Shown: positions 9,210 through 17,868 of the stretch, in pieces
Numbering within the stretch: position 1 is the stretch's first letter
Layout of the letters: every line of letters starts with the position of its first letter
DNA from: an uncultured Bacteroidota bacterium
GTDB taxonomy: Bacteria > Bacteroidota > Bacteroidia > JABEUT01
DNA length: 64,000 bases
Reading direction: 5' to 3'
NCBI GenBank assembly: GCA_903863935.1
Contig: CAIPDV010000072.1
Location: 1 to 64,000 of the forward strand
Translations under genes and position numbers: made by a program
Notes under the pieces: generated by a model
Databases searched by the model: none
What the model was told of the DNA's origin: nothing
The model's input: the letters and a program-made list of their open reading frames with translations, nothing else

Positions 9210-9623
9210 TCAATTAGTTACATGAATCCAAAAACCATTGGTGGGTAAAACAAGCCCATTCGGAAGTTTATACTTTACGTATTGAATAGCCATAACAGAA
9301 TTTTGGGTAGACTGATTTATAAGTTCAATCATTCTTTTAGTAAAGTATTTATCGTTTGAAGTAGTGAGGACTGTTTGTCCGTTTGTTGTTATTGCCATTT
9401 CAAACTGACAAATTTTAGCAGAATCAGCACAATCTCCCAGCAACTCCAAATGCCCGATTTGAAGCAGAGAATCTTTACTTATAGTTTGATCCCACCATTT
9501 TCCATTTAGAGCAGCCACGCAAACATGTGTTTGTTTTTTCGTGATTTTAATGGTACCACTTTTTTGTGCAAAAGCGGTACCATTTATAAAAAGGCACAGT
9601 ACTATGGAGAGAAGAATTCTCAT
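9210..9623 (-). CDS. Secreted protein, function unknown
   Basis: A 137-residue protein with a clear signal peptide (RILLSIVLCLFINGTAFAQ, cleavage near residue 19) and a mature domain with three Cys (HVCVAALNGKW, LLGDCADSAKICQF) that could form disulfides in the periplasm. I do not recognise the family. It follows purE by 23 bases on the same strand and may share its transcript. Confidence 0.7.
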   Translation of the reverse strand: MRILLSIVLCLFINGTAFAQKSGTIKITKKQTHVCVAALNGKWWDQTISKDSLLQIGHLELLGDCADSAKICQFEMAITTNGQTVLTTSNDKYFTKRMIELINQSTQNSVMAIQYVKYKLPNGLVLPTNGFWIHVTN

Positions 9624-9646
9624 AGCTTAAAGTAAAAAAGTTGCTA

Positions 9647-10159
9647 TTACTTCACCTGAAACTTAAAATCCAGCTTCTGGGTTTCTTCGGCTGATTTATA
9701 AATTTTTTGTTTCAGGTTTTCTTTATAGGCAATTACTTTTTCCTGTAATGCTGCATCGCCGGTGGCAATAATTTGTACGGCTAATATTCCGGCATTCATA
9801 GCGCCATCAATAGCAACGGTTGCAACAGGAACTCCGCCAGGCATTTGGGCAATGGATAACAAGGAATCTATCCCTTTAATGGAGTTACTTGAATTAACAG
9901 GAACACCAATAACAGGCAATGGTGTCATAGCTGCAACCACCCCCGGAAGGTGTGCTGCTCCTCCTGCTCCGGCAATAAATACCTTCAATCCTCTTTCTCT
10001 TCCGGTGCGTGCATATTCCAATGCTTTGTCCGGTGTGCGGTGTGCCGATAGTACATTTATTTCAAATGGTACTTCAAATTGTTCCAGAATTTTGGCTGCT
10101 TCTTTCATAAGTGGAAGGTCTGATGCGCTTCCCATAAGTATTCCAACAAGTGGTTTCAT
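9647..10159 (-). CDS. purE: 5-(carboxyamino)imidazole ribonucleotide mutase
   Basis: A 170-residue class I PurE. The enzyme moves the carboxylate of N5-CAIR to carbon 4, giving CAIR in purine synthesis. Signatures seen: GSASDLP (residues 10-16), VLSAHRTP with the catalytic His, and [14 protein letters not shown] followed by [13 protein letters not shown]. The length is normal. purK is not in the window, so the carboxylating partner lies elsewhere. A good -33/-7 promoter precedes it. Confidence 0.96.
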   Translation of the reverse strand: MKPLVGILMGSASDLPLMKEAAKILEQFEVPFEINVLSAHRTPDKALEYARTGRERGLKVFIAGAGGAAHLPGVVAAMTPLPVIGVPVNSSNSIKGIDSLLSIAQMPGGVPVATVAIDGAMNAGILAVQIIATGDAALQEKVIAYKENLKQKIYKSAEETQKLDFKFQVK

Positions 10160-10204
10160 AAATTGTTAATTTAATAAGTTGATGATAGGGTAATTTTTGG
10201 ACCG

Positions 10205-10238
10205 CAAAATTACATAGTTTTCAATATCAAATCACCAA
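10205..10238 (-). promoter_or_regulatory. Bacteroidota-type promoter of purE
   Basis: On the minus strand TTG (10238-10236) is followed by 23 bases and TAATTTTG (10212-10205), matching the phylum consensus TTG-N17-23-TAnnTTTG. It leaves a leader of roughly 40 bases before the purE ATG. Confidence 0.6.
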
Positions 10239-10255
10239 AGTATATAATCAATTGA

Positions 10256-12031
10256 CTATTGAATATTTATATCGTAAGGTATCCTTGCCTGAACTCCTTT
10301 AATGTTCTTAAGTTTTGCAATATCTTCAACAGGTTTGTACGCTTCGCCTAATTTATTCTTTAAAAATGTTTCTCCCGATTCGGTAGAGAGTTGGCTCAGG
10401 TATTTATGAAACGGACTCATCTGTGTTGGTAATTCCACAACCCTGTAGCTATTAACCTTGGCTTTTCTGGCGGCTATTTCTATCGCCACTTTTAGTGAGC
10501 CAAGCGTATCAACCAACCCCAATTTCTTAGCCTGGTCTCCGCTCCAAACGCGCCCTTGTCCAAGGCTGTCAACCTGGGCTACAGTCATGTTTCTTCCATC
10601 AGATACCCGTGTGAGGAATGTATGGTAAAAATCTTCAATGGCTTTTTGCAACACAGTTGCTTCTTTTCCTTCGAGCGGGAAAAACAAGGATGGTGCAGCC
10701 GAATGGGTATTGGTACTAACGGTATCAATTGTAATTCCAAGCTTATCCTCCATTAATTCTTTTGCATTTGGCAGCAATCCGAAAACACCTATGGAGCCTG
10801 TAATGGTAGTGGGTTCTGCTACAATTTCATCGGCAGCACAGGAAATATAATATCCGCCCGAAGCAGCATAATCGCCCATGGATACTACAACAGGTTTTGC
10901 TTTTTTGGCAAGTACTACTTCTCTCCAGATAATATCAGACGCAATCCCATCGCCACCCGGAGAATTAACACGCAATACAATTGCTTTTACATCATTATCC
11001 AGTCTTGCTTCTCGTATGGCTTTTGATATCCGGGTAGAGCCAATAGTTTCATCATCTCCGTCGCCTTGAATAATATCGCCATTAGCATAAATGATCGCAA
11101 TTTTTTGTGTTGCCACTTTATATGTACTGAAACTACTTCTGTATTCATCCAAACTTACAAAACGATTCTCAGCTTCTTTTTTGTCGCCTTTTACACGATT
11201 CATGTTTACTAACTGTGCCTTCACCTGGTCGGGATAAAGCAGGCTATCGACCAATTTATATTTGAGTGCTTCATCAGCTGAACTGATACTAAGACTATCG
11301 CACATGGTATTTATTTCGCCAACGGTCAGGTGCCTTGATTGACCAATATCGGCAAGCATATCACCCCAAACCGAATTGAGCAATCCACGCAGTTGCAATT
11401 TATTATCTGGGCTCATTTTATCCAAAATATAAGGTTCCACAAAACTCTTGAACCGGCCATGGCGGAATACCTGCACCTGGACGCCCAGTTTTTCAAGTGC
11501 TTTTTTATAAAACATTATTTGCGCTGAAAGTCCTTTCAGGAAAACTTCCCCTTCGGGATAGAGATAAACCTTATCAGCTACCGATGCGAGGTAATATGAT
11601 TTCTGAGTGTACCCAATAGAATATGCAACGATGAATTTTCCTGACTTTTTAAAATCCTGCAACTCTTTGCGGATAGTTTGAACAGAAGAAATTCCTCCGG
11701 GAATGTCTCCGAGGTTAAGGTAGATACCTTTAATTTTAGTATCGGTTGCAGCATTGTGAATACATGCAATAATATCATTCAGGCCCGATGATTCACGCGA
11801 TGAAGCATTGTCTCCCAAATCAAAATTGAATGGGTTTTCTGCTGTGCGCTCTGTTATGGTATGATTGAGTTTTATCTCAAGAATAGAATTGATTAATACA
11901 GGGTGTATTTCCTTTGATTTAAATGATTTCACCATTCCGGCAAATATTCCAATTGTAATAAGGAATATAATTACGAGACCTATAATAGCTCCGAGGAATG
12001 AACCGAGCATAGAACCGAAAAATGTTTTCAT
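10256..12031 (-). CDS. sppA: Signal peptide peptidase SppA, 67K type
   Basis: A 591-residue inner-membrane serine protease with an N-terminal membrane anchor (residues 10-34) and two tandem S49 domains, the long type found in E. coli and Bacteroidota. The Lys of the catalytic dyad is in GYTQKSYYLAS in the first domain, and the nucleophile Ser is in YAASGGYYISCAADE in the second, followed by TTITGSIGVFG. It degrades cleaved signal peptides in the membrane. It ends just before the purE promoter and is separated from the LptD-like gene by a strong hairpin. Confidence 0.95.
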   Translation of the reverse strand: MKTFFGSMLGSFLGAIIGLVIIFLITIGIFAGMVKSFKSKEIHPVLINSILEIKLNHTITERTAENPFNFDLGDNASSRESSGLNDIIACIHNAATDTKIKGIYLNLGDIPGGISSVQTIRKELQDFKKSGKFIVAYSIGYTQKSYYLASVADKVYLYPEGEVFLKGLSAQIMFYKKALEKLGVQVQVFRHGRFKSFVEPYILDKMSPDNKLQLRGLLNSVWGDMLADIGQSRHLTVGEINTMCDSLSISSADEALKYKLVDSLLYPDQVKAQLVNMNRVKGDKKEAENRFVSLDEYRSSFSTYKVATQKIAIIYANGDIIQGDGDDETIGSTRISKAIREARLDNDVKAIVLRVNSPGGDGIASDIIWREVVLAKKAKPVVVSMGDYAASGGYYISCAADEIVAEPTTITGSIGVFGLLPNAKELMEDKLGITIDTVSTNTHSAAPSLFFPLEGKEATVLQKAIEDFYHTFLTRVSDGRNMTVAQVDSLGQGRVWSGDQAKKLGLVDTLGSLKVAIEIAARKAKVNSYRVVELPTQMSPFHKYLSQLSTESGETFLKNKLGEAYKPVEDIAKLKNIKGVQARIPYDINIQ

Positions 12032-12050
12032 GGATGTAATATTAGGAGTG

Positions 12051-12058
12051 CAAAACTA
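12051..12058 (-). promoter_or_regulatory. -7 promoter element of sppA
   Basis: Minus-strand TAGTTTTG matches TAnnTTTG and ends 19 bases before the sppA ATG. The nearest TTG (12085-12083) is 24 bases further up, slightly beyond the usual spacing. Confidence 0.45.
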
Positions 12059-12105
12059 GCAAAAAGGCGGGTATTAATTACTCAACCCCAACTCTATAGC
12101 TTTCA

Positions 12106-12167
12106 GCCCCAAACCCCTAAAGGGACTTTGAATAGCACTACTTAAAGCCCCTTTAGGGATTTGGGGC
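12106..12167. terminator. Long imperfect hairpin between the LptD-like gene and sppA
   Basis: Arms 12106-12132 and 12142-12167 form a stem of about 26 pairs with few mismatches, built from CCCCTAAAGGG palindromes. It follows the LptD-like gene stop by 30 bases on the minus strand and probably ends that transcript. Related CCCC...TTTAGGGG sequence occurs at 62047-62116. Confidence 0.6.
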
Positions 12168-12196
12168 AGAAGAATAGCTAGCGGGTGAATAAGGAG

Positions 12197-14803
12197 TTAA
12201 TACGACTGATACTGCTGCGTATCCTGCCAGTCGCGCTTGCGGGTAAGTTTTAAGTCACGCAAAACGGATGATTTAACGTGTATCTCCACCGAAAAATTCT
12301 GGTGATACCCGAACGGAATAGAACTGAAGATCATCTCCCAGCAATGCAAATCACGCGTAGCGGATATAGAAGTGGAAGTGAACTGATGATTTGTAAAATC
12401 ATATCCGGAATAAATGGCTGCATGCCAGTATTTGGTTACCTGCGCACTCATATTTACCATTAATCCCTGAACTGTAATATTTTTACCTAACCCTTGCGAA
12501 AATGCACTTGTTATACTGTAGTTCATAGTAACCGACCAGGCCGCAAGTTCAAGTGGGGCATAATATGCCGGCCGATTTTGAATATACTGGAAGTAGTCAT
12601 CCGGTGAGGTAAGTTGCATACCTCCGCCGGAGCTGTTACCCGAGGATGACTGCTGTGTGGTTTGATGCCCCTGCCCCGCCTTTGATTTGGTAGTACCCGG
12701 AGTTAAGGTAGTAGAAAGTGTTAAGGAGTTCTCTACAAACCTTCCTACTTTTCCGTTGTCCCAAAGTAACTGTTTCATATCAATACCATCGGCATTCATT
12801 CTATAGGGATCGATTATACCGCTATAATTTACTGCCAGTTTCTTGAAGAGCGTTGTACTTCCGGAAATTGATATTGGAGAAAGCCTAAAACTATCTACAG
12901 CCGTGTTATAATTGGCACTTACCGTGAATCGCTCGATCAGTTTTACCTTATTATACACGATTCCCGAATCGGTGTGTTGTCTCAATTTCATCTCGAGGTT
13001 ATTGCCTAACGACATTACAATGTCTTCATGTTTTCCCGAACCCGGGCCTCCATAAATACCGTTGCTGAATATTGAATATTTCTGGGTTATTTTAGTTTCT
13101 GTACCATACTCCACCGAACGGTAGTAATTATATGCAGACGATGCAAAATCGGGTTGGTAGCTGAACCCAATACTCGGATACATTACGTGCCGCACAGTTA
13201 TTGCTCTATGCGCCCCAAGGCTATATAATCCGTAAACACTGGTGTTTAGCGATGCTGTTACATTATACGTGTTGGCAGATTGCAAACCCTGTAAAGTATC
13301 TGTTATAAGGGAATCTCCGGAAGCATGTTTGCGGATCGTCTGGAAATATTCAACGGAAGTGAAACTGATTCCCGGAGTAAATGTAAAATAACGGAACACC
13401 CTGAAATTACCGGAGAGCGGGATGGACGTATTAATTCCGTTTTGCATTTGTTTCAGGGTTTTTGGTTTTAACAAAAGGGAATCGAGGGTGGAAATTTTAT
13501 TTTCTGCTGAAGTGTTAACTGTGAATGAAATATTGTTGTACCACTTGTTCGGGTTAACCGTGGCATTCTGATCAGAGAACCATTTGGCAGGGTACATCCT
13601 GTCGACCGAGAAAGTGAGCACAGGCAGGTCAATATTCATTGCATGGGTAATGGTATTTTGGGAATGGTCGGCACTGGCAGTCAAATGGAAGGGGGTCCCC
13701 TGAAAATTTTGCGAGAAGGAAATATTCGATGAAAGGGTGTTTTGCAAAAATGTGGTTGGCGCATACGAAGTGTTGGTGTAATAATTACTGCTTCCGGCAT
13801 TCACACTTGCCATGAAGGTACTGTTGGGCCTGGCTTTTGGGTCCTGCTGATCATTCCAGGTAATGTTAAAAGATTTTTGTTTTGATGTTTGCGCTGTGCC
13901 TGTAATGGGCAGAATGGTAAGTGCATACCCCACATTAAAAGATCCGTGGTAATGGTAACGGTCACTGTAGTTGATAATATCCCGTAAACCCCAACTGCCA
14001 TAGGAGTAAATATCTCCTCGCAATTGCATATCAAAGTGATCGCTTAAGCCAAGGTAATATCCTCCGTTTTGCAAATAAAACCCCTGCGACTGGGATTCGC
14101 CATAGGCTGGAATTAGTATACCCGAATGCCTTCCCTGCTGCAACGGGAAAAATCCGAAAGGAATTGCTAATGGTGTAGGAACACCTTCAATAACAAGCCA
14201 TGCCGGACCGGTAACCACCTGATCGTGCGGTACAACCTTCAACTTTACTGCTCCAATATAAAAATGGGGGTCTTTCTCTTCTGAGCAGGTAGTGTAGGTT
14301 CCGTCTTTCAGGTAATAAACACCACTCGAATCTTTTTTAACCACCTTGCCCGATATATATCCTTCCCCTTCTTTCGTCCGGATATTATTAATCCTTCCCT
14401 TCTTACTTCTGAAATTATAACGCATCTGGGTGGCATAAAATACATCGGCCCCCTGGTGGAATTCGGGATTGCCCACTAGCTTGCCGCTATCCATAATACC
14501 ATGGGCATTAGCTATATTGCTATCCATTGAAATATCAATATACCCGGCTTTAAGTTCCAGGTCCTCATACTTAACCGAGGCCTCACCATACAAATACAAC
14601 CGTTTGATATTCGCATCAAACCGGATAGAATCCCGTGCATGATAAACTACTTTCGCATCAATTGGTGCTTTATGCTTAACTTTAGGTTTAACAGTAAGTT
14701 TTGCAGAATCTCCCGGCACAAATGCAAAGACTGCCCCCGCGTTAATTGTGTTTATTAACAAAGGCAGGAGAATAAAAAGCTTGAAAAATAACTTATTGCG
14801 CAA
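12197..14803 (-). CDS. LptD-like LPS assembly outer-membrane protein
   Basis: An 868-residue protein with an N-terminal signal, an OstA/LptA-like beta domain (about residues 50-210; DSIRFDANIKRLYLYGEASVKYEDLELKAGYI begins it, and a KVVPHDQVVTGPAWLVI stretch follows) and a long C-terminal beta barrel. LptD inserts LPS into the outer leaflet. Bacteroidota LptD-like proteins keep this two-part plan. The only start that retains the signal peptide is TTG at 14803 (in-frame stop three codons upstream), so the gene seems to use a non-ATG start. It faces away from the amidase gene, 22 bases apart. Confidence 0.85.
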   Translation of the reverse strand: MRNKLFFKLFILLPLLINTINAGAVFAFVPGDSAKLTVKPKVKHKAPIDAKVVYHARDSIRFDANIKRLYLYGEASVKYEDLELKAGYIDISMDSNIANAHGIMDSGKLVGNPEFHQGADVFYATQMRYNFRSKKGRINNIRTKEGEGYISGKVVKKDSSGVYYLKDGTYTTCSEEKDPHFYIGAVKLKVVPHDQVVTGPAWLVIEGVPTPLAIPFGFFPLQQGRHSGILIPAYGESQSQGFYLQNGGYYLGLSDHFDMQLRGDIYSYGSWGLRDIINYSDRYHYHGSFNVGYALTILPITGTAQTSKQKSFNITWNDQQDPKARPNSTFMASVNAGSSNYYTNTSYAPTTFLQNTLSSNISFSQNFQGTPFHLTASADHSQNTITHAMNIDLPVLTFSVDRMYPAKWFSDQNATVNPNKWYNNISFTVNTSAENKISTLDSLLLKPKTLKQMQNGINTSIPLSGNFRVFRYFTFTPGISFTSVEYFQTIRKHASGDSLITDTLQGLQSANTYNVTASLNTSVYGLYSLGAHRAITVRHVMYPSIGFSYQPDFASSAYNYYRSVEYGTETKITQKYSIFSNGIYGGPGSGKHEDIVMSLGNNLEMKLRQHTDSGIVYNKVKLIERFTVSANYNTAVDSFRLSPISISGSTTLFKKLAVNYSGIIDPYRMNADGIDMKQLLWDNGKVGRFVENSLTLSTTLTPGTTKSKAGQGHQTTQQSSSGNSSGGGMQLTSPDDYFQYIQNRPAYYAPLELAAWSVTMNYSITSAFSQGLGKNITVQGLMVNMSAQVTKYWHAAIYSGYDFTNHQFTSTSISATRDLHCWEMIFSSIPFGYHQNFSVEIHVKSSVLRDLKLTRKRDWQDTQQYQSY

Positions 14804-14813
14804 AATGAATTAA

Positions 14814-14821
14814 TATTTTTG
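14814..14821 (+). promoter_or_regulatory. -7 promoter element of the amidase gene
   Basis: TATTTTTG matches TAnnTTTG and ends 4 bases before ATG 14826, so transcription would start at or near that ATG. Either the mRNA is leaderless or translation begins at the next in-frame ATG, 14841. Confidence 0.45.
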
Positions 14822-14825
14822 CAAG

Positions 14826-16154
14826 ATGCTTTACAAAAGTATGCAATACACCGCTAAGTGTGCCCTGATAGCATTTGTTTTTTGTGAAACTTTGTTAATT
14901 ACAGGCTATTCAAAACCCTTTTTCCCAACCGGAAAGAAGAAATGGGTGGTGGTTATTGATGCAGGCCATGGCGGGAAAGACCCCGGTTGTCATGGCAAAA
15001 AGTACAAGGAAAAGGATGTGGCTCTTTCAGTGGCCCTTAAACTGGGTAAATACTTGGAACAGAACGATAAGAACGTAAAAGTGATCTATACCCGGACTAC
15101 TGATGTGTTCATTCCGCTTAATGAACGTGCCGAGATAGCCAATCGCAACCATGCCGATTTTTTCATTTGTGTGCATTGCAATGCCTCGAGGGATAAAACG
15201 GCGTATGGTTCGGCTACGTATGTTATGGGTTTATATAAATCGGAGGGTAATCTGGAGGTATCCAAACGGGAGAACTCCTCCGTATTATTGGAAAAGGACT
15301 ACAAAAAAACCTACGATGGGTTCGACCCGAATTCGGATGAAGGAAATATTCTCTTTGCCATGTATCAGAATATGTACCTCTCACAAAGCCTTGACCTTTC
15401 GGCAAAAATTCAGAAGGAATATGTTGGTAAAGCATCCAGAACTGACAACGGCGTAAAACAGGCCGGATTTTTGGTGCTATGGAAAACTGCCATGCCCAGT
15501 TTGCTAACGGAAATTGGATTTCTCACTAATCCTGCAGAGGAAACGTATATCGGTTCCCAGAAAGGACAGAATAAAATTGCCCAATGCCTCTTTTTTGCCA
15601 TGCAGCAATACATTGACGAAAAAGAAGGGGTAATTTTTAATGCCGGCGATTTCAGCTTTAATTCAGATAAACCGGATACGGTTGCTTCGCAAGATACAAC
15701 AAGCATTTCACAGCCTGATACAGCGGTGAGCGTGAAAGAGAGTAATACCGTTATTCAGCCAAAACCGGATGCCCCAAAGCCGCTAGAGACCAAGCAACAG
15801 GTTGGTACCTCAGTTGGCACAGCAGATAAAATAAAAGAATCGATGAAAGGTTTGCACGCCGATTCTAGCGCAAATTATAATAAAACATATATTGGCGATT
15901 CGGCTAAAATAGTTTATAAAATACAAGTCGCTGCAGCAGCACAGCCCATCTCTATGGATGACCCCCGATTTAAAAATTTACCTGATGTAGAATTGTATAT
16001 GGATAAATCCATTTATAAATATACAGCAGGGCATGTATATACTTTTGATGCGGCAAGCAAGTTGCAAACTCAAATTCGTGAGCAAGGCCTGAAAGACGCT
16101 TTTATTGTTGCCTTTAAAGGCAACAACAAGGTGGCGGTTCCGACTGGGAAATAG
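14826..16154 (+). CDS. N-acetylmuramoyl-L-alanine amidase with SPOR-like tail
   Basis: A 442-residue amidase_3 enzyme that cuts the lactyl amide of peptidoglycan, normally at cell division. The zinc ligands are visible: His in VVIDAGHGGKDPG (about residue 45), His in FFICVHCNAS, with the catalytic Glu in PSLLTEIGFLTN. A signal segment lies at residues 8-30. A low-complexity Ser/Thr/Pro/Lys linker (about 275-355) joins a C-terminal domain (KIQVAAAAQPISMDDPRF...) that resembles SPOR modules, which bind denuded glycan at septa. ATG 14841 is an alternative start because the promoter element ends only 4 bases before 14826. Confidence 0.93.
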   Translation: MLYKSMQYTAKCALIAFVFCETLLITGYSKPFFPTGKKKWVVVIDAGHGGKDPGCHGKKYKEKDVALSVALKLGKYLEQNDKNVKVIYTRTTDVFIPLNERAEIANRNHADFFICVHCNASRDKTAYGSATYVMGLYKSEGNLEVSKRENSSVLLEKDYKKTYDGFDPNSDEGNILFAMYQNMYLSQSLDLSAKIQKEYVGKASRTDNGVKQAGFLVLWKTAMPSLLTEIGFLTNPAEETYIGSQKGQNKIAQCLFFAMQQYIDEKEGVIFNAGDFSFNSDKPDTVASQDTTSISQPDTAVSVKESNTVIQPKPDAPKPLETKQQVGTSVGTADKIKESMKGLHADSSANYNKTYIGDSAKIVYKIQVAAAAQPISMDDPRFKNLPDVELYMDKSIYKYTAGHVYTFDAASKLQTQIREQGLKDAFIVAFKGNNKVAVPTGK

Positions 16155-16174
16155 AGAAATCAGTTTCCAATAAA

Positions 16175-16855
16175 ATGATGGTTAAAATAAATATATATTT
16201 AATTTGCCTATTTATTTTATTTCCATTATTTGGAATAACCCAACAGTGCAATTGTAATCATGGTGTGCCGGTAATCAATTTCCGTGACAGGGTTGTGGTG
16301 TGCGGGAATGATGCAGATACAATAAGCCACTTAGAGTGGATGGTAAGTGATTTTGTTTTGATGGATTGTAAGGCAGACAGCATTTTAGATGATAACTCGA
16401 ATGAAAATGTCACCAAGTTTTTCTTTAAAGATTGTGTGGACAGCCTTGTGGAGATTCTGACAACCTATCTGCCCGATTCATCTATGAAGATATATACGCT
16501 TGCACCGCTTTATTATCATTCTATTACTTTTGACAGGCACGGCAAACTTATTTATGGTGGTGCAAAATATTGCTTCAATACCTTTGGATTAAATAAACAC
16601 CAGGAAAAAGTAATCGATGATTTATGCGATTCACTGGAATTTAAGATAAGTAAAAAGGACAGTAATTTTAGCCCGTATGACGAACACTCATTGTACATCC
16701 TTTTTATGGGAGCCATCAATGAAAAGCCCCGCGCCAAATCGTTATTCGAGAATATCCGGAAGTATTTTAAAATGAATTATGGTGCTTTATCAGAAACGCT
16801 CAATCATGAACTTCCGTACCGGGATATCATGTTCCATAAAAACCCAGATTGGTAA
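16175..16855 (+). CDS. Secreted protein, function unknown
   Basis: A 226-residue protein with a signal peptide (INIYLICLFILFPLFGITQQ) and a mature domain with early cysteines (CNCNHG) and several more later. No family recognised. It is 20 bases downstream of the amidase on the same strand, so the two may be co-transcribed. Its end meets the convergent lipoprotein gene at 16870. Confidence 0.7.
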   Translation: MMVKINIYLICLFILFPLFGITQQCNCNHGVPVINFRDRVVVCGNDADTISHLEWMVSDFVLMDCKADSILDDNSNENVTKFFFKDCVDSLVEILTTYLPDSSMKIYTLAPLYYHSITFDRHGKLIYGGAKYCFNTFGLNKHQEKVIDDLCDSLEFKISKKDSNFSPYDEHSLYILFMGAINEKPRAKSLFENIRKYFKMNYGALSETLNHELPYRDIMFHKNPDW

Positions 16856-16869
16856 AAGGATTGAGAATA

Positions 16870-17742
16870 TTATCTTTTAGTCTTTGTGTAATAGTTACTA
16901 TCTGTGTTCATTATATAAGTAAGAGAATAAGTAGAATCAATCATTTTATGACTTATAGAATCAAAATGGGATTTCTTTCCGAGCAACTTCAACTTGTCCC
17001 AATCACCTGTTTTATCGGGGACTGGTTTTAAATTCTCGTCAGTGGATGAATAGCTTCCGTCAGTAGAATCATAAGCCCCTGAATTATCATCCAATGATTG
17101 AAATGTAAAAACTATTTCCCCGTTGTGAATATTAAAATAGTTTTCGAAAATCTGTGTATATCCCTGACCTGTAAACCCAGACGAGATATGCAATACGTAC
17201 TCTTTACCGAAATTTTCCAATGTTACAGTACCACCGTTTCCCCAGCAACCGCACATATCAAAACTTCGTGCGCTATTTTTGATGGTATATGAATCCCCGT
17301 CCTTACTCAGCAAGGCCATGTCATAGGTGGCTTCAGCCGCATGGTAATCTTCCCTTTTGCCCTTGTCATCATATTCGTATGAAGTGAAAACAACCAAGTG
17401 GGCATCATTTTTATCTCCCGGAATTTTAAAAATCTCGTCAATATTAGAATGACACAACCCATCCGAAGAAATTTGTTCATCCGTATTGTCGCTATCCGGC
17501 GGATCCCAATAAGCAATACCATCAACAATTTTTTGCGGAGAGAAAAAATCAGTTAGAATAGCAATAGTGTCATGAATGGAGTGAATCACCATTGTGTTTT
17601 TAAGTTTCTTTTCTTCATCCTTTACGGTATCATTTTTTTTCGCAGTATCCTTGCTGTTCCTTTCCTGAGCCTTATCCCCTGAATGAGTATGACAGGCAAC
17701 AATAAAAAAAGACAATAAGAATATATAGAATCGCGGTTTCAT
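16870..17742 (-). CDS. Lipoprotein, function unknown
   Basis: A 290-residue lipoprotein with lipobox FFIVAC (Cys at residue 17), a charged Lys/Asp-rich linker (about 20-50) and a soluble domain containing a Cys-Gly-Cys pair in FDMCGCWGNGGT. I do not recognise the family. It has its own short intergenic region shared with the divergent BNR-repeat gene. Confidence 0.7.
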   Translation of the reverse strand: MKPRFYIFLLSFFIVACHTHSGDKAQERNSKDTAKKNDTVKDEEKKLKNTMVIHSIHDTIAILTDFFSPQKIVDGIAYWDPPDSDNTDEQISSDGLCHSNIDEIFKIPGDKNDAHLVVFTSYEYDDKGKREDYHAAEATYDMALLSKDGDSYTIKNSARSFDMCGCWGNGGTVTLENFGKEYVLHISSGFTGQGYTQIFENYFNIHNGEIVFTFQSLDDNSGAYDSTDGSYSSTDENLKPVPDKTGDWDKLKLLGKKSHFDSISHKMIDSTYSLTYIMNTDSNYYTKTKR

Positions 17743-17837
17743 AAAACAAAATTAAAGTACTTTTTAACACTAAAAGAAGGAGTTGAAAAATAAAGTTCGG
17801 AGTGAATATTGGGGTAGAATGTATTTGAATAAAATTC

Positions 17838-17845
17838 TACCTTTG
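17838..17845 (+). promoter_or_regulatory. -7 promoter element of the BNR-repeat gene
   Basis: TACCTTTG matches TAnnTTTG and lies 23 bases before ATG 17869. The nearest acceptable TTG (17809-17811) is 26 bases upstream, a little far. Confidence 0.45.
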
Positions 17846-17868
17846 AATTCAAAATATACCTCGCACCC

